A stretch of DNA of 64,000 nt, from positions 186,001 through 250,000 of the forward strand of contig NZ_JABBPN010000003.1 in the NCBI RefSeq assembly GCF_012933385.1. Reading direction: 5' to 3'. This document shows, piece after piece, positions 56,637 through 64,000 of this stretch (positions within the stretch are counted from its first letter, which is position 1; each line of letters begins with the position of its first letter). Position numbers and translations under genes: made by a program. This DNA comes from Paenibacillus lemnae (GTDB lineage Bacteria; Bacillota; Bacilli; Paenibacillales; Paenibacillaceae). The notes under the pieces are model-generated. The model had not been told where the DNA came from. It searched no databases and worked only from the letters and a program-made list of their open reading frames with translations.

Positions 56637-57543
56637 TCTGGCACTGCTGAATACGGCTCTCCGTGTTCTGACTCCCATTCTGCTGGCTGCACTGGGAGGC
56701 GCGCTCTGTGCGCGAGTCGGACTGTTTAACGTCGGCCTGGAAGGATTCATGCTGCTGGGTGCTTTTTCCGCGATTGCGGGTAATTATTTCTTCGGGAATG
56801 TCCTGCTGGCCATCCTCTTTGCAATTCTGGTGGTGCTTGTCTTCTCGTTCATGTTCGCTTATCTCTCGATCAACCTGAAGGCCAACGTCATTGTGGTCGG
56901 GATCGCGATGAATGCCCTGGCTGCGGGGCTCACGACATTCAGCCTGCGGGCATTATTTGACGTCAAAGGCGCTTTCTATGATAAAGAGATGGTGGGGCTT
57001 CCCAAATGGAACATTCCGGTGCTGGAAGATATACCGGTCGTGGGTCCCATTCTGTCGGGACATACGCCGCTGGTGTATCTCGCCTTTCTGATTGCCGGCG
57101 TGATGTGGTATTATTTCTACCGGACGAAGAGCGGCTTCCGCTTTCTCGCATCCGGGGAGAATCCACTGGCTGCAAGCAGCCTGGGCCTTCGGGTGCAGCG
57201 GTACCAGTATGGTGCGGTGCTGGCGAGCGGGGTGCTCTGCGCTTTGGCAGGCGCCCAGCTGTCGCTCGGCCAGCTGACGATGTTTACGGAAGGCATGACG
57301 GACGGACGCGGATTCATTGCACTGGTGGCAACCATGCTGGGGCAGTCCGGTCCGCTCGGCGTTACGGCAAGCAGTCTGCTCTTCGGCTTCATGGAGGCGA
57401 TCAGCATCCGGTTCCAGGGGCTTGCGCTGCCGACGCATTTTACACAAATGCTGCCTTATATCGTAACGATTGCCGCGATGTTCTTTTTCAAGGATAAAAG
57501 CTTCCTGAAGGACGCACAGAAGCAGGGCTCAAGCTCGAGGTAA
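56620..57543 (+). CDS. Nucleoside ABC transporter permease 2 (NupQ/YufQ-like)
   Basis: A membrane protein of 307 residues with eight to nine helices, the partner of the preceding permease. Typical phrases are GALCARVGLFNVGLEGFMLL (20 residues), RFLASGENPLAASSLGLRVQ and GRGFIALVATMLGQSGPLGV. Its start codon lies inside the end of the first permease gene, after AAAGGGGAG. A molybdoenzyme gene follows after 24 bases in the same direction, so transcription very likely continues. Confidence 0.93.
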   Translation: MEQLFDLALLNTALRVLTPILLAALGGALCARVGLFNVGLEGFMLLGAFSAIAGNYFFGNVLLAILFAILVVLVFSFMFAYLSINLKANVIVVGIAMNALAAGLTTFSLRALFDVKGAFYDKEMVGLPKWNIPVLEDIPVVGPILSGHTPLVYLAFLIAGVMWYYFYRTKSGFRFLASGENPLAASSLGLRVQRYQYGAVLASGVLCALAGAQLSLGQLTMFTEGMTDGRGFIALVATMLGQSGPLGVTASSLLFGFMEAISIRFQGLALPTHFTQMLPYIVTIAAMFFFKDKSFLKDAQKQGSSSR

Positions 57544-57567
57544 CCCTGTCTCAAAGGAGAGATACCT

Positions 57568-58242
57568 ATGCATAATAAAGCGGAACGCTTGAAGAAAATG
57601 AAGCCCATGCCGCTCGGTAACCTGAGCGATGAGCAGCGTGACAAGCTGCCGCCCGGACAAGCACTGACCGAGAAGTTCCCGATTCTTCATGAGGGTGATG
57701 TGCCGGAGTACGATATGCAGGAATGGACACTGCGCATATTTGGTGAGGTGGAAGAAACGGTGACCTTCAGTTATGAGGAGCTGCTGTCCCTGCCGACCGT
57801 AACGGTGGATTGTGATATCCATTGCGTCACCCGGTGGTCCAAGTTTGATACAACATGGGAAGGCATTCTGTTCCGGGACTTTCTCAAGCTGCTGAAGGTA
57901 AAGCCGGAGGCGAAATACGTCATGTTCCATGCCGATCCGGATTACGATACGAACGTACCAATGGAAGATCTGCTGCGGGATGATGTGATGCTGGCTTACA
58001 AGTTCAACGGGGAACCGCTGACCAAGAAGCACGGCTGGCCGCTGCGAACCGTCGTGCCGCACCGGTATTTCTGGAAGAGCGCCAAGTGGCTGCGAGGAAT
58101 TGAGTTTATGAAGGAAGACCGCCCCGGATTTTGGGAGAAGAATGGTTTTCATAACGAAGCAGACCCGTTCAAGGAACAGCGATTCAGCGGTGAAGCGCTG
58201 CCGATCCCGGAAGACGAATGGACACGTAAGGAGTATGACTGA
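57568..58242 (+). CDS. Sulfite-oxidase-fold molybdopterin oxidoreductase
   Basis: A protein of 224 residues; AAAGGAGAG precedes the ATG. The Oxidored_molyb (SUOX-like) domain fills most of it: EWTLRIFGEVEETVTFSYEE, LPTVTVDCDIHCVTRWSKFD, then WPLRTVVPHRYFWKSAKWLR and GIEF. Cys86 (DIHCVTRW) is the expected molybdenum-ligating cysteine. There is no Tat signal and no haem or dimerisation domain, so this is a minimal cytoplasmic form. The electron acceptor and substrate are unknown. It is placed between the nucleoside permease and nucleoside phosphorylase genes with short gaps, which suggests co-expression with nucleoside salvage, though no functional link is established. Confidence 0.88.
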   Translation: MHNKAERLKKMKPMPLGNLSDEQRDKLPPGQALTEKFPILHEGDVPEYDMQEWTLRIFGEVEETVTFSYEELLSLPTVTVDCDIHCVTRWSKFDTTWEGILFRDFLKLLKVKPEAKYVMFHADPDYDTNVPMEDLLRDDVMLAYKFNGEPLTKKHGWPLRTVVPHRYFWKSAKWLRGIEFMKEDRPGFWEKNGFHNEADPFKEQRFSGEALPIPEDEWTRKEYD

Positions 58243-58243
58243 T

Positions 58244-58978
58244 ATGCTGATGCCGATTTTGCAGGTGAATACGGAAGATATACCGCCGTACGCGATTGTG
58301 TGCGGTGACCCGAAGCGGGCGGAGAAAATTGCAGGTAAGCTGGAGGATATGCGGGAGCTGGCGTTCAGCCGGGAATACCGGACGTTTGTCGGCACCTATA
58401 AAGGTGTCAGGCTTGCGGTTACCAGTCATGGTGTAGGATCACCGGGAGCCGCGGTCTGCTTCGAGGAGCTCATCCGTGCCGGGGTTAAGACGCTGATCCG
58501 GGTTGGCACAGCCGGCTCGTATCATGCGGATGTACCGGCAGGAAGTCTTGTCATCAGCACGGCGGCGATCCGCACCGACGGTCTGACCCGTCAGCTCGTG
58601 CCGGACGGATTCCCGGCCGTTGCGGATAGCCGGGTGACCGAGGCGCTGCTGCAAAGTGCTATGGCGGCGGGTGAAGGCGTTGTGCGCAAAGGCATGACCG
58701 TCACGCTGGATGTATTCTTCAACGGTGTAGAGGAAGTGCCGCATCAGAAATATAAAGCGGCAGGTGCGCTCGGTGTCGAGATGGAGATCGCCGCACTGTA
58801 TGTTGTCGCTGCACTGCGCGGGGTTCGAGCCGGGGCCATCGTCGCGATGGACGGCTTTGCCGACAGTGATCTGGCTGCCGAGTACGATCCGAACACGGAT
58901 ACGGTTGCCCGCGCGGTTGAACGCGAGATAGCAGCCGCACTGAATGCCGTGGCGGCGTTGGCAGACGAAGAGAACTAG
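58244..58978 (+). CDS. Nucleoside phosphorylase (PNP/UDP family)
   Basis: A protein of 244 residues. AAGGAG lies 10 bases before the ATG at 58244; an ATG at 58235 is too close to it. The hexameric PNP/uridine-phosphorylase pattern is present: YAIVCGDPKRAEKIAGKLED (phosphate-binding GDPxR), VTSHGVGSPGAAVCFEELIR, IRVGTAGSYHADVPAGSLVI and the ribose-binding GVEMEIAALYVVA with its ME pair. It splits a nucleoside with phosphate into base and ribose 1-phosphate. Placed last in the uptake operon it completes import and breakdown. Purine or uridine specificity cannot be set from sequence reading alone. Confidence 0.92.
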   Translation: MLMPILQVNTEDIPPYAIVCGDPKRAEKIAGKLEDMRELAFSREYRTFVGTYKGVRLAVTSHGVGSPGAAVCFEELIRAGVKTLIRVGTAGSYHADVPAGSLVISTAAIRTDGLTRQLVPDGFPAVADSRVTEALLQSAMAAGEGVVRKGMTVTLDVFFNGVEEVPHQKYKAAGALGVEMEIAALYVVAALRGVRAGAIVAMDGFADSDLAAEYDPNTDTVARAVEREIAAALNAVAALADEEN

Positions 58979-59021
58979 ATCTGCTTCTCGCTCAGTGATT
59001 GAGCAGTGAGCACTTTGAATA

Positions 59022-59063
59022 AGATTCCCAGCATGGTAACATACCGGCTGGGGATCTTTTTTT
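59022..59063 (+). terminator. Terminator of the nucleoside operon
   Basis: GATTCCCAGC and GCTGGGGATC arms (one G-U) with a 14-base loop, followed by seven T. Confidence 0.87.
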
Positions 59064-59098
59064 AGATGTGAAGCTAAGGCGTGATTTCTGATTTCGTA

Positions 59099-59128
59099 TT
59101 GACATCGAAAATCAGGTATTGTTAAATA
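59099..59128 (+). promoter_or_regulatory. Sigma-A-type promoter of htpG
   Basis: TTGACA (59099-59104) is perfect; TAAATA (59123-59128) follows after 18 bases. Transcription would start just before or within the CIRCE element. Confidence 0.7.
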
Positions 59129-59137
59129 AAAGAAGTG

Positions 59138-59164
59138 TTGGCACTCGCGGCATGTGAGTGCTAA
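59138..59164. promoter_or_regulatory. CIRCE element (HrcA operator)
   Basis: TTGGCACTC-N9-GAGTGCTAA differs from the consensus TTAGCACTC-N9-GAGTGCTAA at one base. It lies ten bases after the -10 box and 37 bases before the htpG start. Confidence 0.93.
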
Positions 59165-59200
59165 ATAAAGATCACTTCCGTTCTGAAAGGAGATTCATCC

Positions 59201-61081
59201 ATGGCTCAGAAAGAATTCAAAGCAGAATCCAAGCGATTGCTCGAAATGATGATTAACTCCATTTATACCCAGCGGGAAATTTTCCTGCGGGAATTGATTT
59301 CCAATGCCAGCGATGCGATTGATAAAATCTACTATAAAGCGCTGACTGACGATCAGCTGGTATTTAATAAAGAAGATTATTATGTACAGGTGACCGCAGA
59401 CAAGAACAACCGGACCCTTACAATCACAGACACCGGGATCGGTATGAATCAGGAAGAACTGGAGAACAACCTGGGTACGATCGCGAAGAGCGGTTCCCTT
59501 GCGTTCAAGCATGAGAATGAAGCAAAGGACGGCCATAATATCATCGGTCAGTTCGGCGTCGGCTTCTACTCCGCATTTATGGTGGCAGACCATGTGACCG
59601 TAACGACGAAGGCGCTGGGTGCCAGCGAAGCGTACCGGTGGGAGTCCAGTGGTGCGGACGGTTATGTCATTGAAACTGCAGAGAAAGACAGCGTGGGTAC
59701 CGAGATCGTACTGAAGATCAAAGAGAATACCGAAGATGACAGCTATGATGAGTTTTTGGAAGAGTACCGCCTGAAGGCGATTATCAAGAAGTATTCCGAT
59801 TTCATCCGCTATCCGATCAAGATGGAAGTCAGCGGACAGCGTCCGAAGGAAGGTGCGGAAGGCGAGTTCGAGGAGTTCACCGAAGAGCAGGTTGTGAACA
59901 GCATGGTTCCAATCTGGCGCAAGAACAAGGACGAGCTGACCGATGAGGATTATGACAACTTCTATGCTGAGAAACGCTACGGCTTTGACAAGCCGCTCAA
60001 GCATATCCATGTTAAGGCAGACGGCGCGGTGGTGTACAATGCGATCCTGTTTATCCCGGAGAATACGCCGTTTGATTACTACACCAAGGAATACGAGAAG
60101 GGCCTGGAGCTGTACTCCAACGGCGTGCTGATCATGGACAAATGCGGCGATCTGCTGCCAGACTATTTCAGCTTCGTGAAGGGTATGGTCGATTCCGAAG
60201 ACCTGTCACTCAACATTTCTCGGGAAATGCTGCAGCATGACCGCCAGCTGACCATGATTGCGAAGAACATCAAGAGTAAGGTCAAGAGTGCGCTGCTTAG
60301 TCTTTTGAAGGAAGAAAGAGAGAATTACGAGAAATTCTACGGCGCTTTCGGCAGACAGCTGAAGTTCGGTGTGTATAACGATTACGGTCAAAACAAGGAT
60401 GTGCTGCAGGATCTGCTGCTGTTCCACTCCTCCAAGGAGAAGAAGCTGGTTACGCTGGACGAGTATGTGTCCCGTATGCCAGAGGACCAGAAGTATATCT
60501 ACTATGCTGCAGGGGAGTCAATCGACCGGATTGAGAAGCTGCCGCAGACCGAGCTGGTGGCTGATAAAGGCTACGAAATTCTTTACTTCACGGACGATGT
60601 GGATGAGTTCGCGATCAAGATGCTCGTGAACTATAAGGAGAAGGAATTCAAGTCCGTCTCCAGCGGCGACCTGGGCATTGACAGCGAAGAAGACAACAAG
60701 GCGGAAGAAGCAGCCGAGAGCGATAACAAGGATCTGTTCGAGGCGATGAGCGGTATGCTGAGCGGTAAAGTGAAGAGCGTCAAGGCCTCGAAGCGTCTGA
60801 GATCGCATCCGGTCTGCTTGTCCACCGATGGCGATCTGTCCATCGAGATGGAGAAGATCCTGAGCCAGATGCCGAACAACCAGGGCATTCAGGCAGACAA
60901 GGTGCTGGAGATCAACATTAACCATGAGGTGTTCCAGTCCTTGAAGAACGCGCAGCAAAGCGACCAGGAGAAGCTGGCCCTGTACACCAACCTGCTGTAC
61001 AACCAGGCGCTGCTGATCGAAGGGCTGCCGGTGTCTGACCCGGTTGAGTTCACGAACGATATTTGTAAAATGATGGTGTAA
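59201..61081 (+). CDS. htpG: Molecular chaperone HtpG (Hsp90)
   Basis: A protein of 626 residues, normal for bacterial Hsp90; GAAAGGAG precedes the ATG. The N-terminal GHKL ATPase has [19 protein letters not shown] (19), [19 protein letters not shown] and [20 protein letters not shown]. The middle domain holds [15 protein letters not shown], with the catalytic Arg, and the C-terminal dimerisation domain ends [10 protein letters not shown]. An acidic linker ([16 protein letters not shown], near residue 500) is present. HtpG refolds and stabilises client proteins with DnaK. The CIRCE element puts it under HrcA, unlike B. subtilis htpG. Confidence 0.97.
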   Translation: MAQKEFKAESKRLLEMMINSIYTQREIFLRELISNASDAIDKIYYKALTDDQLVFNKEDYYVQVTADKNNRTLTITDTGIGMNQEELENNLGTIAKSGSLAFKHENEAKDGHNIIGQFGVGFYSAFMVADHVTVTTKALGASEAYRWESSGADGYVIETAEKDSVGTEIVLKIKENTEDDSYDEFLEEYRLKAIIKKYSDFIRYPIKMEVSGQRPKEGAEGEFEEFTEEQVVNSMVPIWRKNKDELTDEDYDNFYAEKRYGFDKPLKHIHVKADGAVVYNAILFIPENTPFDYYTKEYEKGLELYSNGVLIMDKCGDLLPDYFSFVKGMVDSEDLSLNISREMLQHDRQLTMIAKNIKSKVKSALLSLLKEERENYEKFYGAFGRQLKFGVYNDYGQNKDVLQDLLLFHSSKEKKLVTLDEYVSRMPEDQKYIYYAAGESIDRIEKLPQTELVADKGYEILYFTDDVDEFAIKMLVNYKEKEFKSVSSGDLGIDSEEDNKAEEAAESDNKDLFEAMSGMLSGKVKSVKASKRLRSHPVCLSTDGDLSIEMEKILSQMPNNQGIQADKVLEININHEVFQSLKNAQQSDQEKLALYTNLLYNQALLIEGLPVSDPVEFTNDICKMMV

Positions 61082-61156
61082 TTACTTTTTGTGGCAGCCT
61101 TGCCTAGTCACTTGTTTGACCTTGATGTGTTTAAGCTAAATAATATGTATAACAGA

Positions 61157-61205
61157 TCTCGCCCGCGCCTCTGCTTCAAGCGTACCAGGGCGAGACATTT
61201 TTATT
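61157..61205 (+). terminator. Terminator after htpG
   Basis: TCTCGCCC and GGGCGAGA arms with a long 23-base loop, followed by CATTTTTATTTTA. Confidence 0.75.
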
Positions 61206-61249
61206 TTATAGAGTGTTTCCATAATCGCAGGAGGCTGTACACCGAGATC

Positions 61250-63772
61250 TTATTTAATACGTCGCTGTTTTCTTCTTCTGCACACGATTTTGTACAATCG
61301 GGTTATGCGAGCATTGATTTTTTTCAATCGCCTGTTGATGCGCATGACTTTCTTAACAGGCGAACGCTTCCGTAAACCCTTTAGCCCTGACGGACCTTGA
61401 GGTCCGGGCAAGCCTTGTGCTCCTGTACTCCCCTGCAGTCCAGGTGCTCCAGGAAGCCCCTGTGCTCCAGGCAAACCCGGTGGTCCGGGAAGGCCTTGTA
61501 CTCCCGGACTGCCTTGCGACCCAGACAGCCCCTGTGAACCACGTTCACCTTGTGATCCAAGCGGTCCTGGAAATCCTTGTGCACCAGGGGTGCCCTGCGC
61601 TCCTGTTGGGCCAAGGGGGCCTGCCGGCCCTGGTTCACCTTGCGGTCCTGGAGGCCCCGGAATCTGGATTTCTCCGATTTTTGCAATAAATGCATCGGAA
61701 GAACCGCCATTGAAGGAAATATCATATGCGCCGGGCGTAGCAGGAAAGTTGGCAGAGGCAGTGCTGCCTGTTACATAAGCGGTACCGTATGCATCTAAAA
61801 TGATGCCTGACCCGAAATCTTGCTCGCTGCCTCCGAGGTAAGAAGAAAAGAGTAAATCGGACCCCGTTAAACTAACACGAGTCACAAATGCATCGCCGCC
61901 ACCGTTGTAGCTGGTGTCAAATGCACCGGGAAGGGTAGGGAAATCAGAGGAGAAGGTGTTACCAGTTACATAAGCGTTCCCAAAGGCATCGACTGCGATG
62001 CTCGAACCTGTATCCAACTCGCTGCCTCCGAGATATGTGGAATAGATGAGGTCAGAACCGTTCGGATTCAGTTTCGTCACAAATGCATCAATGTTTCCGC
62101 TATAGGTGGTACTGAAAGCTCCGGATGTGGTAGGGAAATCGGATGAATAGGTACCGCCTGTTACATAAATGCTTTCTGATGCATCGACAACAAGCCCGAA
62201 TCCAGCATCAGACACGCTGCCTCCGAGATATGTTGAATAGACGAGGGCGGATCCGGCCGGATTCATTTTCGTCACAAATGCATTATCACTACCACTTAAG
62301 ATGGTAGAAAATGCGCCGGGAGTGGTGGGGAAATTATCTGAGGTGGTAATGCCTGTTACATAGGCATTGCCGAGAATATCTACTGCGATTCCGTATCCTT
62401 CATCAATCCCACTCCCTCCGAGATAGGTGGAATAAACAAGTGCGGAACCACTCGAGTTCAGCTTGGTCACAAAAGCATCTTCCAAGCCATTAAATGTGAC
62501 ATCATAAGCACCGGGAGTAGTAGGGAAATCATCCGATTGGGTTAATCCTGTCACATAAGCATTTCCCGATTCATCTACCGCAATACTGTAACTTATATCA
62601 ATATTGCTCCTGCCTCCGAGATAGGTAGAGTAGACAAGTGCTGAGCCGTTCGAATTCAATTTAGTTATAAATGCATCGCTTTCCCCGCTTGTATCGAACG
62701 CGCCGGGAGTGGTAGGGAAATCCGGAGAATTTGTGTAGCCTGTTATGTAGGCATTCCCCATAACATCCACCGCGATGCTGTTGCCTTCATCAATTGCATC
62801 GCCTCCGATATAGGTGGAATAGACTAGAGCAGTCCCGTTTGGATTTAGCTTTGTCACAAATACATCGCTTCCGGTATTAGGGGTAGTATCAAATGCGCCT
62901 GGTGTAGTGGGGAAATTGATGGAGTCGGTAGTACCTGTTACGAACGCGTTACCGGAGGCGTCCAGCGCGATGCCTGAACTAGAATCATAACCAGCACCTC
63001 CAAGATAGGTGGAATAGAGAAGAATCGGATCAATGATCAACGGGTATCCGGGCTCTATCTCCTCCGTTATCTCAAACCCGATGCTTCTGCTCCCATCTAG
63101 TTCCGATTGAATCATATAATGACAGCCAACTTGTTTCTGCCCGCTTCCAATTTCCTGATAGGCATATGGTTTAAGATCTGTAAAAGTTCCAAAGGGAGTT
63201 TCGATTAATAAGTTTCCATACTTATCCAAATGAATGCTGTCTGCGCCATCATAGAGGAACCGGACATCCTTGACGCGGCTGCCTGGCTGCAGCACGACAT
63301 CATATTTAAGCTTTCCTTCGGATCCTTGGAACACGATGTCAATACCTGGCCAAACCTGCCGATAAATGATTTTCTGGTACAGCGGCAGGTTTGTATAATA
63401 GTTCTGAGGATCCTTGCCATACAGAAAATTGATATTTCCAGTGAGAGGAAGTGCACCTTCTATTGCTGCACCGGAAGAAGCATTTACAAACCGCCAGGCG
63501 AGAGTAACGCCTTTGATCCGCCGCTCTTTTTCTCGTTCATCCTGCCCTTTTGAGAAACGATAGGTCCTTGCTCTGCGGCAGAATGAAGGGAGAGGATCAG
63601 TCTCGAAAAAAGTCATCCAAATCTGATTTAGTGTAAAAGCGAATTGAAAATTTTTTCCTTGCGAGTAAAATAAGATCTGGTTATCCCTTTGGCCTGCATT
63701 AGGGATAAACGCTGGTGGCAGCTTCCCGTACGCTTCCAGTAGGCGCTGTTTTTGATGTTCACAAGGACACAT
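61250..63772 (-). CDS. SBBP beta-propeller protein with collagen-like region
   Basis: A protein of 840 residues. The start at 63772 has GGAAGG 9 bases upstream; a longer frame reaches 63814. There is no signal peptide. Residues about 1-250 resemble the N-terminal domain that precedes SBBP repeats ([37 protein letters not shown]). Seven repeats of about 64 residues follow (YSTYLGGxxxDxGxxIAVD ... [19 protein letters not shown] ... [13 protein letters not shown]), enough for one seven-bladed propeller. Then 32 uninterrupted Gly-X-Y triplets form a collagen-like stalk rich in Pro and Gln. The last 40 residues are extremely basic ([18 protein letters not shown]). A spore-surface role like that of BclA-type proteins is possible, but not shown. 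Confidence 0.9.
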   Translation of the reverse strand: MCPCEHQKQRLLEAYGKLPPAFIPNAGQRDNQILFYSQGKNFQFAFTLNQIWMTFFETDPLPSFCRRARTYRFSKGQDEREKERRIKGVTLAWRFVNASSGAAIEGALPLTGNINFLYGKDPQNYYTNLPLYQKIIYRQVWPGIDIVFQGSEGKLKYDVVLQPGSRVKDVRFLYDGADSIHLDKYGNLLIETPFGTFTDLKPYAYQEIGSGQKQVGCHYMIQSELDGSRSIGFEITEEIEPGYPLIIDPILLYSTYLGGAGYDSSSGIALDASGNAFVTGTTDSINFPTTPGAFDTTPNTGSDVFVTKLNPNGTALVYSTYIGGDAIDEGNSIAVDVMGNAYITGYTNSPDFPTTPGAFDTSGESDAFITKLNSNGSALVYSTYLGGRSNIDISYSIAVDESGNAYVTGLTQSDDFPTTPGAYDVTFNGLEDAFVTKLNSSGSALVYSTYLGGSGIDEGYGIAVDILGNAYVTGITTSDNFPTTPGAFSTILSGSDNAFVTKMNPAGSALVYSTYLGGSVSDAGFGLVVDASESIYVTGGTYSSDFPTTSGAFSTTYSGNIDAFVTKLNPNGSDLIYSTYLGGSELDTGSSIAVDAFGNAYVTGNTFSSDFPTLPGAFDTSYNGGGDAFVTRVSLTGSDLLFSSYLGGSEQDFGSGIILDAYGTAYVTGSTASANFPATPGAYDISFNGGSSDAFIAKIGEIQIPGPPGPQGEPGPAGPLGPTGAQGTPGAQGFPGPLGSQGERGSQGLSGSQGSPGVQGLPGPPGLPGAQGLPGAPGLQGSTGAQGLPGPQGPSGLKGLRKRSPVKKVMRINRRLKKINARITRLYKIVCRRRKQRRIK

Positions 63773-63862
63773 CGAAATCATCCTTCCCGAAGGTTTATTC
63801 ACAGCAGTATACATTCATTGCAAAGGACCTTATTTGCGGATTTTGCAAGATAGAATAATATA

Positions 63863-64000
63863 TCAAACCACATCCGCCGCCAACACAGCCAGCGGGCCAT
63901 TCTCCGCGATGATGGGCTGGAGGGTGTATACCGAGATCGGAAACATTGGGATGCCGACGTAATAGGGCGTGATGGCGTACAGCGGATAAAAAAGCACCAA
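63863..64000 (-). CDS. C-terminal end of an unidentified protein (5' end outside window)
   Basis: On the minus strand 45 codons are open from the window edge to a TGA at 63863-63865. They read LVLFYPLYAITPYYVGIPMF, PISVYTLQPIIAENG and PLAVLAADVV. The stretch is hydrophobic with several Tyr and Pro but too short to identify. Codon choice resembles the neighbouring genes. It would lie upstream of the SBBP-collagen gene in the same direction, 91 bases before its start. Confidence 0.5.
   Translation of the reverse strand: MVLFYPLYAITPYYVGIPMFPISVYTLQPIIAENGPLAVLAADVV

Noticed and set aside
57529..58395. A 288-codon minus-strand frame over the molybdoenzyme gene.
   Set aside because: It overlaps two supported plus-strand genes and has no domain signature.
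61091..61375. A 94-codon plus-strand frame after htpG.
   Set aside because: It runs through the htpG terminator and the end of the collagen-like gene and lacks a ribosome binding site.

Overview
The window looks like a chromosomal segment of a Gram-positive, spore-forming soil bacterium of the Paenibacillus type. The evidence is gene content: YesM/YesN two-component control of a sugar ABC transporter that lacks its own ATPase, LplB/YtcP-like permeases, copper-amine-oxidase-type stalk domains, SLH-anchored surface protein, DUF3934 mini-protein, DUF4127, WYL and MalT-type regulators, strong AGGAGG ribosome binding sites and a CIRCE operator. Base composition is moderate and even. I see no tRNA, rRNA, phage, insertion sequence or CRISPR array. 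Species is not determined.

Layout. 1-5.0 kb: end of an HD-GYP protein, a membrane protein, an aldo-keto reductase, a secreted coiled-coil protein, and a protein joining two cyclic-nucleotide-binding domains to a PrsW-type membrane protease and a zinc ribbon. 5.0-10.2 kb: DUF4127 protein, a TPP riboswitch with terminator controlling tenA-thiD, and a Na+/H+ antiporter. 10.3-14.0 kb: an apparent three-gene operon (two-TM helical protein, extracellular substrate-binding/VWA protein, TelA-like protein). 14.1-19.7 kb: a stalk-domain protein, a minus-strand cluster of DUF418 protein and DesK/DesR-like two-component system, and a CRY-DASH photolyase.

19.9-30.1 kb is a galactan/galactoside utilisation locus: YesM-like kinase, YesN-like regulator, lipoprotein binding protein, two permeases, and one 1016-residue enzyme that fuses a complete GH42 beta-galactosidase to a GH53 endo-galactanase without a signal peptide. 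A WYL regulator and a GAF-histidine kinase follow. 32.9-38.5 kb holds small conserved proteins, a divergent HxlR/aldo-keto reductase pair around an inverted repeat, an NAD-dependent epimerase, a 540-base gene-free stretch carrying four evenly spaced palindromes, an NlpC/P60 lipoprotein and a DUF3221-type lipoprotein. 38.6-44.2 kb: AraC regulator divergent from a GH2 beta-galactosidase, then a MATE exporter. 44.3-52.6 kb: MalT-type LuxR regulator divergent from a 1206-residue RCC1-repeat SLH protein, then a GAF-kinase-receiver hybrid.

52.9-59.0 kb is a nucleoside uptake and salvage operon (BMP lipoprotein, ATPase, two permeases, then a sulfite-oxidase-fold molybdoenzyme and a nucleoside phosphorylase), preceded by a perfect PurBox-like sequence. 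59.1-61.1 kb: htpG under a sigma-A-type promoter with a CIRCE operator. 61.2-63.8 kb: a protein combining seven SBBP repeats with 32 collagen triplets and a very basic tail. The window ends inside another minus-strand gene.

Most noteworthy: the cNMP-PrsW-zinc-ribbon protein, the GH42-GH53 fusion, the phased palindrome array, the VWA/TelA operon, CIRCE on htpG, and the SBBP-collagen protein. All functional calls come from reading motifs; no search was run.
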